Assembly (NCBI RefSeq): GCF_023349125.1
Contig: NZ_JAKIKT010000003.1
Location: 124,001-188,000, forward strand
DNA: 64,000 nucleotides
Source: Shewanella corallii
GTDB taxonomy: Bacteria > Pseudomonadota > Gammaproteobacteria > Enterobacterales > Shewanellaceae
Direction of reading: 5' to 3'
In this document: positions 54,686 to 63,530 of the stretch, one piece after another
How positions within the stretch are numbered: the first letter of the stretch is position 1
Layout of the letters: each line of letters starts with the position of its first letter
Position numbers and translations under genes: made by a program
The notes under the pieces: model-generated
Database searches by the model: none
Told to the model about the DNA's origin: nothing
The model's input: only the letters and a program-made list of their open reading frames with translations

Positions 54686-56545
54686 ATGTTTCAACGACAC
54701 CTCAGTATATCCACACTGGCAGTGATCACGGCAATAGGAATTACCGGCTGTCAGCAGCCCCAGTCTCCGCAATCAGATACAAACACACAGTCGCTTGAGT
54801 CCAAACAGCTGGCACCTTCGACTGAACAGGCAGTAGCATTTATAACAAAAGCTGAAAACCATCTGGCTCAGCTCTCGGAAAAACAATCCCGGACAGAATG
54901 GATTTACTCCAACTTTATTACTGAAGATACCGCAGCATTGGCTGCGGAAGTCGCCGAAGAGGTAACAGCAGCCCAGGTCGGCTATGCCACCGAAGCGGCT
55001 CAGTTTGTCGGCGTTGAGCTGGACCCTGTCAATCAACGCAAACTCAATATACTGCGCAGTGCACTGGTATTACCGGCGCCACTGGATCCCGCCAAGAATA
55101 AGGAACTTGCCTCCATCGCCGCTGACCTTAATGGCATATATGGCAAAGGTAAGTACTGTTTCGCTGATGGTGACTGCAAAACGCTTCCCGAACTTTCAGC
55201 CATACTGGCAGAGTCCAGAGATCCCGCCCTGCTTGAAGAGGTATGGACTGGTTGGCGTCAAATCTCACAACCTATGCGCCCTTTGTTTGAGCGTGAAGTC
55301 CAGCTGGCCAATGAAGGGGCGCAGGATCTTGGCTTTGCCGATCTGTCCGAGTTGTGGCGCAGCCAATATGATATGAAGCCTCAAGAGTTCAGCGCCGAGC
55401 TTGACCGTCTTTGGGGTCAGGTTGAACCTCTGTATGAGTCACTGCACTGTTATGTCCGTGGTGAGCTTAATGAAGAGTATGGTGACGAAGTCGTCGCCAA
55501 AGACCAGCCAATTCCGGCCCACCTGCTTGGCAATATGTGGGCGCAACAATGGGGCACCATCTATGACATGGTCGCACCGGAAGATGCCGACCCTGGTTAT
55601 GATGTTACCGCCTTGCTGGCCGAGCACAATTATGACGAGATAAAGATGGTGAAGCAGGCTGAATCCTTCTTTACCTCTTTGGGTTTTGAGCCGCTGCCCG
55701 ATACCTTCTGGACTCGCTCCCTGTTCGTTCAACCACAGGACAGAGATGTTGTGTGCCATGCTTCTGCCTGGGATTTGGATAATGAAGACGATATCCGCAT
55801 CAAGATGTGTATTCAGAAGACGGGTGAAGAATTTGTGGTGATCCATCATGAACTGGGCCACAACTTCTATCAAAGAGCATACAAGGGCCAGCCTCATCTG
55901 TTTAAAAACAGCGCCAATGATGGTTTCCATGAAGCCATTGGCGATACCGTAGCCCTGTCTATTACTCCGGCTTATCTGCAACAAATTGGCCTGCTTGAAA
56001 CCATTCCCGATGAAAGTAAGGACATTGGCCTGCTGCTCAAACAGGCGCTGGATAAAGTTGCGTTTCTGCCCTTTGGTCTGATGATTGACCAATGGCGCTG
56101 GAAAGTGTTCTCCGGTGAAATCAAACCTGAGCAGTACAATCAGGCCTGGTGGGAACTGCGTGAGAAGTATCAGGGCGTCGCTGCACCGGTGGCGCGCAGC
56201 GAGCAGGATTTCGACCCGGGTGCAAAATACCATGTTCCGGGTAATGTGCCTTATACCCGCTACTTCCTCGCCCATATTCTGCAGTTTCAGTTCCACCGCT
56301 CCTTATGCGAGCTGGCAGGAAATACCGGCCCGGTTCATCGCTGCAGCATCTATGGCAGCGAAGTGGCCGGTGAGAAACTCAACACCCTGCTCGAAATGGG
56401 GATGAGCCAACCCTGGCAGGTCGCACTTAAAGAAGTGACAGGCACTGATACCATGGACGCTGGCGCCGTACTTGACTACTTTGCCCCGCTGAAAGTTTGG
56501 TTGGATGAGCAAAACAAGGCAGCCAACCGTCAGTGTGGTTGGTAA
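54686..56545 (+). CDS. M2-family (ACE-like) dipeptidyl carboxypeptidase lipoprotein
   Basis: 619 residues; AGGGA before the ATG. Lipoprotein signal ending ITGC (Cys 22). The zinc motif HHELGHNFYQRAY (HELGH near residues 388-392) with the third ligand in GFHEAIGDTVALS defines the angiotensin-converting-enzyme family. PYTRYFLAHILQFQFHRSLC is the M2 C-terminal motif. It removes dipeptides from peptide C-termini, probably in the periplasm or on the outer membrane. Confidence 0.9.
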   Translation: MFQRHLSISTLAVITAIGITGCQQPQSPQSDTNTQSLESKQLAPSTEQAVAFITKAENHLAQLSEKQSRTEWIYSNFITEDTAALAAEVAEEVTAAQVGYATEAAQFVGVELDPVNQRKLNILRSALVLPAPLDPAKNKELASIAADLNGIYGKGKYCFADGDCKTLPELSAILAESRDPALLEEVWTGWRQISQPMRPLFEREVQLANEGAQDLGFADLSELWRSQYDMKPQEFSAELDRLWGQVEPLYESLHCYVRGELNEEYGDEVVAKDQPIPAHLLGNMWAQQWGTIYDMVAPEDADPGYDVTALLAEHNYDEIKMVKQAESFFTSLGFEPLPDTFWTRSLFVQPQDRDVVCHASAWDLDNEDDIRIKMCIQKTGEEFVVIHHELGHNFYQRAYKGQPHLFKNSANDGFHEAIGDTVALSITPAYLQQIGLLETIPDESKDIGLLLKQALDKVAFLPFGLMIDQWRWKVFSGEIKPEQYNQAWWELREKYQGVAAPVARSEQDFDPGAKYHVPGNVPYTRYFLAHILQFQFHRSLCELAGNTGPVHRCSIYGSEVAGEKLNTLLEMGMSQPWQVALKEVTGTDTMDAGAVLDYFAPLKVWLDEQNKAANRQCGW

Positions 56546-56557
56546 AAAGCTTAACGT

Positions 56558-56588
56558 AAAAACGCGGCCCATGGCCGCGTTTTTTATT
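56558..56588 (+). terminator. Terminator of the M2 peptidase gene
   Basis: Hairpin AAAACGCGGCC-cat-GGCCGCGTTTT followed by T residues. Confidence 0.88.
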
Positions 56589-56648
56589 TTGTGTCCGCTG
56601 TTGTAAAAATCAACCTGTGACTACAAATCAATGGATAAGGTCCCGGTA

Positions 56649-57239
56649 TTATCTGAAGCCAGAACCTTTATGGTGAGTTTCCCTCGCGGCATCCTTCTGA
56701 GCCTGAGACTTAGCCAGCATCACATACATGGCACCATTTCCGCCCTCTTCTTTGAGGGCAGAATGAAATCCCATCACCTCATCCAATTGCGGCAACCAGC
56801 TGCTGACAGCCGATTTAATCAGGGCAGGATAAGGTTTGTTCCCCAGACCTTTACCATGGATAAGCAACACACAGCGCTCTTCACGGCCAAACGCTGCCAG
56901 CATGCCATTGACCAGTGCCTCTTTGGCATCTCTCAGCCGCATACCCCTTAGATCAAGAATGGTGGGATGCTTGTATTTCCCCAATCGCAGATTTTTAAAC
57001 ACCTGGTCCTGAACTCCCTGGCGTTTGAAGGAAACAGGGTCGTCCGGGGCCATGGGTTTAAACAGGGCTGGATCAGTTGGCATTCTGTCGAGATACTCAT
57101 TGGCCTCAGCCGCTGCACGCCTGCTCAACTGCGCCTGAGTAACAGAATTTGCCTCCGGGTTGAATACCTTATCGCCCTGCTCCAAAGGCTTCACACCCGC
57201 CATTTCAGCCCAAAACAGTTCGCTTTCATCTCCGGTCAT
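56649..57239 (-). CDS. smrA: Smr-domain DNA endonuclease SmrA
   Basis: 196 residues from the ATG at 57239 with GGGAGGG upstream. The N-terminal half is a DUF-type lead (FNPEANSVTQAQLSRRAAAE). The Smr domain shows ILDLRGMRLRDAKEALVNGM, VLLIHGKGLGNK (HGKG motif) and SSWLPQLDEVMGFHSALKEE. Smr proteins nick branched DNA or cleave RNA. The role in the cell is not defined. Confidence 0.88.
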   Translation of the reverse strand: MTGDESELFWAEMAGVKPLEQGDKVFNPEANSVTQAQLSRRAAAEANEYLDRMPTDPALFKPMAPDDPVSFKRQGVQDQVFKNLRLGKYKHPTILDLRGMRLRDAKEALVNGMLAAFGREERCVLLIHGKGLGNKPYPALIKSAVSSWLPQLDEVMGFHSALKEEGGNGAMYVMLAKSQAQKDAARETHHKGSGFR

Positions 57240-57357
57240 ACACCCTCCCGACATCTAAGACTCATCGAGCAACACACTTTGTAAAGATCTAATACTTTAG
57301 TTAGTTAGCTGCATTTATTATATTTACTGCATCAGATACAGACACAGTGTTTTTTTA

Positions 57358-57924
57358 ATGGGAAAGTTTTTTCGGGGTATTTTTGTCCTGTTGGCAATCT
57401 TCGCAACCCCAAAGAGTTGGGCACAGGACAGCCCGAACCTCAACAGTGATATCAATGTACACTACCAGCAATTGAAAAAAGCATTCAACAAACTGGATGT
57501 ATCACTGATCGCCCCCCTCTATTCCGAAAATGCCTGTTATCTTCCTGAGGGTCAGAGTAAAGCCATCATTATCGGCAAAGAGAAGATACTGGATCTGCAT
57601 CGCAACTTCTTTTCCCGCATTCGTGCCAAACGCGCCCGAATAGAGGTGGACTTCCGGGTGATAGACAGGCAATTGAATAAGCCAAAAGCCACAGATGTTG
57701 GTTACTTTCTGGTGCGCTTTTACCCTGCCGCTGAGACAGGGGAACCCACCAGTGAGTTTGCCGGTAAATTCGTCTCCGTGCTGGAACAAAGCGAAGATGG
57801 CAAGTGGCACCTGACGGTAGACAGCAGCCACAAAGCCGACCCATCCCTCTATTTCTCTGCAAAACCAGTCGACAAACTGTATTATGGCGAGCTGTTCAGC
57901 CCCTTAAACCAAGAGAAAGAATGA
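57358..57924 (+). CDS. Exported SnoaL/DUF4440-like protein
   Basis: 188 residues. Signal peptide (GIFVLLAIFATPKSWA). The NTF2-type core is LKKAFNKLDVSLIAPLYSEN, then YLPEGQSKAIIIGKEKILD and a beta-sheet ending VDSSHKADPSLYF. No good ribosome site precedes the ATG, so the start is uncertain. Ends in an ATGA overlap with the YchJ-like gene. Function unknown. Confidence 0.7.
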   Translation: MGKFFRGIFVLLAIFATPKSWAQDSPNLNSDINVHYQQLKKAFNKLDVSLIAPLYSENACYLPEGQSKAIIIGKEKILDLHRNFFSRIRAKRARIEVDFRVIDRQLNKPKATDVGYFLVRFYPAAETGEPTSEFAGKFVSVLEQSEDGKWHLTVDSSHKADPSLYFSAKPVDKLYYGELFSPLNQEKE

Positions 57925-58388
57925 CAGCTCAACCCAAGCTTTGCCCCTGCCAGTCAGGTCGGGAGTATGATGCCTGTTGCCAACCCAGACACACAGGCAA
58001 GACTCCCGCAGAAACTCCAGAAGCGCTGATGCGATCCCGTTACTGTGCCTTTACTTTGGCACTTTGGCCCTATCTGATTGCCACCCACCATAAGGCGCAC
58101 CTGAACGGTTTAACCGAGACAATGTTGGCAGAAGGCCCACAAACCCAATGGTTGGGATTGGATGTCATCGCATCTGACAGCGTGAAAGACAGTGGCAGTG
58201 TCACCTTTAAAGCCTGGTATAAAGACGGTCAGGGTGTCGATGCGATTTTTGAGCAGTCACAGTTTATTCGCGAAGATGGGCTTTGGTTCTACACCACTGG
58301 TGAACAGTTTACCGCTCAGCTGCCGGGTCGAAATGATGCCTGCATTTGTAAAAGCGGTAAGAAATTCAAGAAATGCTGCGGTAAGTAA
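57921..58388 (+). CDS. YchJ-family (UPF0225) SEC-C motif protein
   Basis: 155 residues, coupled to the preceding gene. The N-terminal CPCQSGREYDACC and C-terminal CICKSGKKFKKCCG are SEC-C zinc motifs, flanking an NTF2-like domain (ALMRSRYCAFTLALWPYLIA). The same layout is found in YchJ of Escherichia coli. Function unknown. Confidence 0.88.
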   Translation: MTAQPKLCPCQSGREYDACCQPRHTGKTPAETPEALMRSRYCAFTLALWPYLIATHHKAHLNGLTETMLAEGPQTQWLGLDVIASDSVKDSGSVTFKAWYKDGQGVDAIFEQSQFIREDGLWFYTTGEQFTAQLPGRNDACICKSGKKFKKCCGK

Positions 58389-58409
58389 TTACTCGGGGGG
58401 CGAGTATCA

Positions 58410-60587
58410 TCAAACTTCGTCCCTGAGTTTATCCTCCAGATTGATAAACTCGTTGAACTCCGGGCTTCGCAGCGCCGGACTGTACAAAAATCCCTGCGCC
58501 TGATGGCAATCACAACCTGACAGGAACTCTTCCTGCTCACAGGTCTCCACCCCTTCCGCAGTCAGGGAAATATTCAAGGCTTTGGCCATAGCGATAATGG
58601 CACTGACAATCTCCTGGCTTTCTCTGCTGACAGTCAGATCTGAAATAAATGAGCGGTCAATTTTAATCTTGCTGATGGGAAACTGCTTGAGGTAACGCAT
58701 CGAGCTATAGCCGGTACCAAAATCATCGATGGCCAAGCCTACGCCAAGTTCAGACAACTCTTTGCACATATTGGTCGCGTGGATCACATCTTCCATCAAT
58801 TCGGTTTCAGTAATCTCAAGAATCAGGGTTCTGGGCTTTAATCGATAACGGGTAAGCAGTTGCCACACCTGCTCATACAGGTGACCACCAAAGAATTGCC
58901 GGGCAGATACGTTCACATGCATCGACAGATTGATATTATGGTGTTGCCATAAATTCAATTGCTTACAAGCAGCTTCCAATACCCAACTGCCAATATGGCC
59001 GATAAGCCCGCTCTGCTCAGCGACGTCGATAAAAGAGCCGGGATAGAGAACGCCCCGTTTAGGGTGATGCCAACGGATCAAAGCTTCAGCACCTATATAT
59101 TGCTGGGTTTGCAGATCCCGCAGAGGCTGATAATAGAGTTCGAACTGGCGACCCCGAATCGCCACATGCAGCTCCCGCTCAATTTCAGAATCCTGGTGAA
59201 ACGCACTGACCAGGGCACTATTAAATAGCTGAATATTGTTGCCCTGCTTTTTCTTGGCATATTGAACCGCAATATCCGCACCCGCAATGGGAGAAATAAT
59301 ATCTGCCACTTCGGCAATGTCGACCACTGCCAATGCTGGTTTGGGATCCACCTGCTCTCGTCCGATATGCAGTGGCGCCTTCAGTTGCTCATAGAGCTTT
59401 TCAATCCGCGCATCTTCGCCCAGCTGCTGTGATGGTGCCAACAACAGAGCAAACTCATCGCTGCCGACTCTGGCAATCTCAATTGCTTTATGAATATCGC
59501 CGAAGTGACGGATCCGCCTGGCCATCTCAATCAGCATGACATCGCCCTGATCATGACCATAGGTATCGTTGAAGCGTTTAAAGCCCACCAGATCAACCAA
59601 TACCAACACCCCTTCCATAGTGCGTTCGAGTATCTGGATAAAATGGGTGCGGTTATAAAGACCGGTTAAGCCACAACACCAGGCCAGCCTTTCCAGCTCA
59701 GCCTGGTAAAGATGAGGTTGAGTGTTGTCTTCGCTGTGAACCAGCGCGTAGAGATTCCCTCTTTGGGTAACAAAGGGGGTTGCGTGATATTTGAGATAGT
59801 AGCGTTTACCATCGGGACGGGTCAGGGGCACCTCACCGCTGACCGGCTTGCCTTCCCGCAGCTGGGTGAGTAAGAGCTGCGCTTGCTCAGGGTATTGATT
59901 GAAAAAAGTCAGGTTACCTACACTGCCACCCTGCACCTTTTCCCGTGCAATACCCGACATTTTGCTGTGAGCCGGGTTGATATACTCGATGCGCTCTGAG
60001 TTCAGATTCACCAACATGGTGACATAATCGGACTGCTCAACAGCACTTTGGAACAGCGACAGTATCTCCTGCTGTTCATAGCCTTGCTGAGTTGCCAGGG
60101 TTAACGCCAGTTGATCGGCAATCTGGCAAGCGACATAGATTTCACTGTCATGCCATATACCTCTGGAATTTGCCCGCTCCAGACACAACACGCCTTCCAG
60201 CCGCCCATTGATTCGAATAGCCACATCCAGGGTGGACTTAACCCCCCTTCCACTTAGCCAGCAGGATTCTATCTCCCTGACTCTGGGATCTGACGCAGCG
60301 TCACTGGCATCTATGTAGCGGTTGGTTTTCAGGGTGTTGAGATAGGAAGGACATAGTGAGATGTCGACATCTCTGAGCTGGTAAACATCATCGTTGAGGG
60401 CAAAGCGCGACACCGCATATTGTCTGGTTAAATCCAGGTTATAGCGCCAGATACTGACACCATCCAGAACCAGATGTTGACACAGGAGCTCACTGATAAG
60501 CTCGGCTGTTTCACGAAAGTTTCCCTGCATTTTGGCAGGTGAGTTGACGATCGTTTCAACAAGATGTTGATGCTTTCGTTGTTTCAC
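58410..60587 (-). CDS. GAF-PAS-GGDEF-EAL cyclic-di-GMP protein
   Basis: 725 residues, GTG start with AGGGG upstream. GAF domain about 25-165 (DGVSIWRYNLD), PAS about 175-290 (SERIEYINPAHSKMSGI), GGDEF about 300-455 and EAL about 470-715. The GGDEF signature reads GSDEF at 375-379 (RVGSDEF), so cyclase activity is uncertain. The EAL half is intact (GAEALIRWHHP, ILEITETELM, AIDDFGTGYSSMRYL, KIDRSFI), consistent with c-di-GMP hydrolysis. No membrane segment, so it is cytosolic. Confidence 0.9.
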   Translation of the reverse strand: MKQRKHQHLVETIVNSPAKMQGNFRETAELISELLCQHLVLDGVSIWRYNLDLTRQYAVSRFALNDDVYQLRDVDISLCPSYLNTLKTNRYIDASDAASDPRVREIESCWLSGRGVKSTLDVAIRINGRLEGVLCLERANSRGIWHDSEIYVACQIADQLALTLATQQGYEQQEILSLFQSAVEQSDYVTMLVNLNSERIEYINPAHSKMSGIAREKVQGGSVGNLTFFNQYPEQAQLLLTQLREGKPVSGEVPLTRPDGKRYYLKYHATPFVTQRGNLYALVHSEDNTQPHLYQAELERLAWCCGLTGLYNRTHFIQILERTMEGVLVLVDLVGFKRFNDTYGHDQGDVMLIEMARRIRHFGDIHKAIEIARVGSDEFALLLAPSQQLGEDARIEKLYEQLKAPLHIGREQVDPKPALAVVDIAEVADIISPIAGADIAVQYAKKKQGNNIQLFNSALVSAFHQDSEIERELHVAIRGRQFELYYQPLRDLQTQQYIGAEALIRWHHPKRGVLYPGSFIDVAEQSGLIGHIGSWVLEAACKQLNLWQHHNINLSMHVNVSARQFFGGHLYEQVWQLLTRYRLKPRTLILEITETELMEDVIHATNMCKELSELGVGLAIDDFGTGYSSMRYLKQFPISKIKIDRSFISDLTVSRESQEIVSAIIAMAKALNISLTAEGVETCEQEEFLSGCDCHQAQGFLYSPALRSPEFNEFINLEDKLRDEV

Positions 60588-60650
60588 TAATGCCCCTGAC
60601 GACCAACATCCATATTGTTGGCGATGACAATTATTATTATTTTTATATTT

Positions 60651-60676
60651 TATTCGGGCTCAGCTGAGCCCGAATA
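60651..60676. repeat. Perfect 26-base palindrome
   Basis: TATTCGGGCTCAG and its exact reverse complement, between the GGDEF/EAL gene and the YfcZ-like gene. It lacks a T-tract on either side, so it is not an obvious terminator. Confidence 0.55.
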
Positions 60677-60754
60677 TACAGTCAGCAGATTACAGGAAGT
60701 AAACCTGCCTCATCAAGTTGTTAACAATAAAAACTTGAAGCTACAACAAGGGGA

Positions 60755-61036
60755 TCAGATGCTCAGTTGAAAAATCATCTTTTCCACGCTGACATCAAAG
60801 GTCAGCACCAGTTCGACACCATCAGCCTGTGGGTTGATAGCAAACTGAGTTTTGTCAAAACGGCTGACGGCACGCTGAGCCAGCGCTTCAGCCTGGGCGT
60901 GAGCATCGTCACCGGCAAAGTGAACTTTCAGCTCTGTATCATCGGCTTCGATAACCGCGCCAACATCTACGAAGCTGCCACAGTATGTGCAGGTATCGTT
61001 AATAGCGTCGGATTGTGCATCTCGGATGGCTTTCAT
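60755..61036 (-). CDS. YfcZ/YiiS-family (DUF406) protein
   Basis: 93 residues from the ATG at 61036 (AGGAG 8 bases upstream). CTYCGSFVDVGAVIEADDTE and ALAQRAVSRFDKTQFAI fit the DUF406 pattern. Function unknown. Follows the VC2046-like gene at 26 bases, probably as an operon. Confidence 0.78.
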   Translation of the reverse strand: MKAIRDAQSDAINDTCTYCGSFVDVGAVIEADDTELKVHFAGDDAHAQAEALAQRAVSRFDKTQFAINPQADGVELVLTFDVSVEKMIFQLSI

Positions 61037-61062
61037 CACTATATCTCCTGTGAAAAGCCGCA

Positions 61063-61584
61063 TTATATGCCAGCGACCTCAGGCTCACCAAGGTGCTGAT
61101 CTGATAAACCAGCTAATTTTCGACTGAAATTCCGCTGCATGGTCAATATATCAGCCAGAGTTAATGTTTCGGGCATCTCAGCCCTAGAGTCGTCCATCCT
61201 CAGCCGGGTGTGTAAGTCGGTATTATCCAGTACTTCGCTCATGGCGCTCTCCCTGCCACCGCGGATAACCAGCGCCTCCGGCACCAATGCCTGATGCAGC
61301 TGAAAACTTCGGGCCCCTTCCGTCAGAAAGTGGCGGCTGTTATCTACTATATAGTCGGTAGAGAGATCTGCAGTAAGAGGTTGAGACTCAGGTAACTCAA
61401 ATTCCAGCTTGAGTTTCGCCTCGAGTGGCGTGTCCTGGCTGAGGGTGAATTGAGCCATATCCCTGGCATCATTGGATAGCATGGCCAATAGTAAGCCAAA
61501 CTCACCCCGGCGATTGAACTCTATCGCCCGGTTAAGCGTATCTCCCAATTGAAGCTCATTGATTAAAACTGGCTCAACGCGCAT
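61063..61584 (-). CDS. VC2046/SO_2500-family protein
   Basis: 173 residues. INELQLGDTLNRAIEFNRRG, EFGLLLAMLSNDARDMAQF and YIVDNSRHFLTEGARSFQL fit a gammaproteobacterial family of unknown function. It has no obvious ribosome site. The family name is from recall. Confidence 0.7.
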   Translation of the reverse strand: MRVEPVLINELQLGDTLNRAIEFNRRGEFGLLLAMLSNDARDMAQFTLSQDTPLEAKLKLEFELPESQPLTADLSTDYIVDNSRHFLTEGARSFQLHQALVPEALVIRGGRESAMSEVLDNTDLHTRLRMDDSRAEMPETLTLADILTMQRNFSRKLAGLSDQHLGEPEVAGI

Positions 61585-61665
61585 AAAAAAACATCACAAA
61601 AACAACTCGTTGTTACTTAATCGACCGGTCGAGCCCGAACTTTAGAAGATTTTTGCGTTTTAGGC

Positions 61666-61694
61666 TTTACATGCAAATCCAGAATGAATAATAT
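61666..61694 (+). promoter_or_regulatory. Sigma70 promoter of the tRNA-Tyr array
   Basis: TTTACA, a 17-base spacer and TAATAT, then GC-rich sequence up to the first tRNA. Confidence 0.7.
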
Positions 61695-61709
61695 TGCCGC
61701 CGCTGATGA

Positions 61710-61794
61710 GGAGGGGTTCCCGAGTGGCCAAAGGGATCAGACTGTAAATCTGACGGCTCCGCCTTCGAAGGTTCGAATCCTTCTCCCTCCACCA
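61710..61794 (+). tRNA. tRNA-Tyr(GTA), copy 1
   Basis: 85 bases with encoded CCA. GGAGGGGTTCCCGAGTGGCC start, anticodon loop CTGTAAA (GTA), long variable arm, T arm GGTTCGAATCC. Confidence 0.95.
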
Positions 61795-61834
61795 CTTCAG
61801 CAACAACAATTTGAAAGTACGCGATTGAATTCGT

Positions 61835-61919
61835 GGAGGGGTTCCCGAGTGGCCAAAGGGATCAGACTGTAAATCTGACGGCTCCGCCTTCGAAGGTTCG
61901 AATCCTTCTCCCTCCACCA
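61835..61919 (+). tRNA. tRNA-Tyr(GTA), copy 2
   Basis: Identical to copy 1; spacer of 40 bases. Confidence 0.95.
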
Positions 61920-61947
61920 CTTTCAATTCAAGTACATTCGCCATGAT

Positions 61948-62032
61948 GGAGGGGTTCCCGAGTGGCCAAAGGGATCAGACTGTAAATCTGACGGCTCCGC
62001 CTTCGAAGGTTCGAATCCTTCTCCCTCCACCA
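61948..62032 (+). tRNA. tRNA-Tyr(GTA), copy 3
   Basis: Identical to copy 1; spacer of 28 bases. Confidence 0.95.
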
Positions 62033-62073
62033 TCTTCTTTGTTGTAAAACTGGCTGTAAAAATCTCCAAATGT

Positions 62074-62158
62074 GGAGGGGTTCCCGAGTGGCCAAAGGGA
62101 TCAGACTGTAAATCTGACGGCTCCGCCTTCGAAGGTTCGAATCCTTCTCCCTCCACCA
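62074..62158 (+). tRNA. tRNA-Tyr(GTA), copy 4
   Basis: Identical to copy 1; spacer of 41 bases, close to the next spacer in sequence. Confidence 0.95.
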
Positions 62159-62200
62159 TCTTCTTTGATGTAAAAATGGCTTTAATAATCTCCAAAATGT

Positions 62201-62285
62201 GGAGGGGTTCCCGAGTGGCCAAAGGGATCAGACTGTAAATCTGACGGCTCCGCCTTCGAAGGTTCGAATCCTTCTCCCTCCACCA
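62201..62285 (+). tRNA. tRNA-Tyr(GTA), copy 5
   Basis: Identical to copy 1; spacer of 42 bases nearly matching the previous one, so copies 3-5 arose by recent tandem duplication. Confidence 0.95.
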
Positions 62286-62385
62286 TCTTCTTTGCTGTTC
62301 ATTGCTTAATCTTTCGCACGTTAATCCCTGTTTTTCTGCAGACGAATTCTCTATCATCTTTGGTTATGAATAATAAATAAACCTT

Positions 62386-63465
62386 ATGACTATGAATTCT
62401 TCCTGGGTCAGCCAGGCTATCGAGAAAATCGAAGCCGACTTCCAACGCAGTGCCGACACTCATCTGATAAAACTGGATATTCCCGCACTGTCTGGTGTCG
62501 ACATCTACCTTAAAGATGAAAGCACCCACCCTACCGGCAGCCTGAAACATCGTCTTGCCCGATCTCTTTTCCTTTATGCCCTGTGTAACGGTTGGATTAA
62601 GGAAGGCACCACGGTTATTGAATCTTCTTCCGGCAGTACTGCCGTCTCAGAAGCCTATTTTGCCAAGTTGCTGGGCCTGCCATTTATTGCAGTAATGCCA
62701 AGCTCCACCGCCAAAAAGAAGATTCAACAGATTGAATTTTATGGTGGGCAATGCCACTTCGTTGACCACTCTAGCCAGATTTACGCAGAGTCAGAGCGTC
62801 TGGCAAAAGAACTGAATGGCCACTATCTCGATCAGTTCACCTATGCCGAGCGCGCGACCGACTGGCGCGGCAACAACAATATTGCCAACTCAATCTTCAG
62901 CCAGATGGAGCGTGAGCCTCATCCGACACCACACTGGGTAGTCATGAGCCCGGGTACAGGTGGCACATCAGCAACCATTGGCCGTTATATCCGCTATCAG
63001 CGACTGCCGAGTAAACTGTGCGTAGTAGACCCTGAAAATTCCGTGTTTTACGACTTTTACAACACAGGGAATGCCAATATCAGCTGCGAAAAAGGCAGCC
63101 GCATTGAAGGTATTGGTCGCCCGCGGGTAGAGCCATCCTTTATCCCTGGTGTAGTGGACAGAATGATCAAAATCCCTGATGCCGCCTCCATCGCCACCAT
63201 CAACTGGCTGGAGACGCTGATTGGGCGTAAGACTGGTGCGTCAACCGGTACCAACCTGTTTGGCGCCCTGATGCTGGCAGCGGAAATGCAGCAGGCAGGT
63301 CAGTCAGGCTCCATCGTGACCCTGATCTGCGATTCAGGTGAAAGATATCTGGATACCTACTATAACCCTGACTGGATAGCAGCGAACATCGGCTGTTATC
63401 AGCACTATTCAGGACTGTTGAATCAATTCTCCGAAACCGGTGAACTGACACTGCCAGAGTGCTGA
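62386..63465 (+). CDS. PLP-dependent cysteine synthase-family protein (Cds1-like)
   Basis: 359 residues. [20 protein letters not shown] holds the PLP Lys; [20 protein letters not shown] is the PLP substrate loop; [15 protein letters not shown] is the phosphate-binding glycine loop; [19 protein letters not shown] closes the fold. This subgroup is often annotated L-cysteine desulfhydrase (Cds1) or cysteine synthase-like. The reaction cannot be fixed from sequence. An ATG two codons downstream is also possible. Confidence 0.85.
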   Translation: MTMNSSWVSQAIEKIEADFQRSADTHLIKLDIPALSGVDIYLKDESTHPTGSLKHRLARSLFLYALCNGWIKEGTTVIESSSGSTAVSEAYFAKLLGLPFIAVMPSSTAKKKIQQIEFYGGQCHFVDHSSQIYAESERLAKELNGHYLDQFTYAERATDWRGNNNIANSIFSQMEREPHPTPHWVVMSPGTGGTSATIGRYIRYQRLPSKLCVVDPENSVFYDFYNTGNANISCEKGSRIEGIGRPRVEPSFIPGVVDRMIKIPDAASIATINWLETLIGRKTGASTGTNLFGALMLAAEMQQAGQSGSIVTLICDSGERYLDTYYNPDWIAANIGCYQHYSGLLNQFSETGELTLPEC

Positions 63466-63482
63466 ACAAGAGTACTTGATAT

Positions 63483-63518
63483 AAAAAACGCCTCGCTTTT
63501 CAGTGAGGCGTTTTTTAT
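63483..63518. terminator. Terminator between the PLP gene and queE
   Basis: Hairpin AAAAAACGCCTC/GAGGCGTTTTTT around GCTTTTCAGT, serving both convergent genes. Confidence 0.88.
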
Positions 63519-63530
63519 TCAACAGTACAA

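Noticed and set aside
60651..60676. Rho-independent terminator
   Set aside because: The palindrome is perfect, but neither side has a T-tract.
61710..62285. CRISPR-like regular repeats
   Set aside because: The 85-base repeats fold as tRNA-Tyr and the spacers are related to each other, not unique.
61660..62357. Minus-strand open frames with the repeated EGEGFEPSKAEPSDLQSDP
   Set aside because: They are read through the tRNA-Tyr genes in reverse, a well-known spurious product of tRNA arrays.
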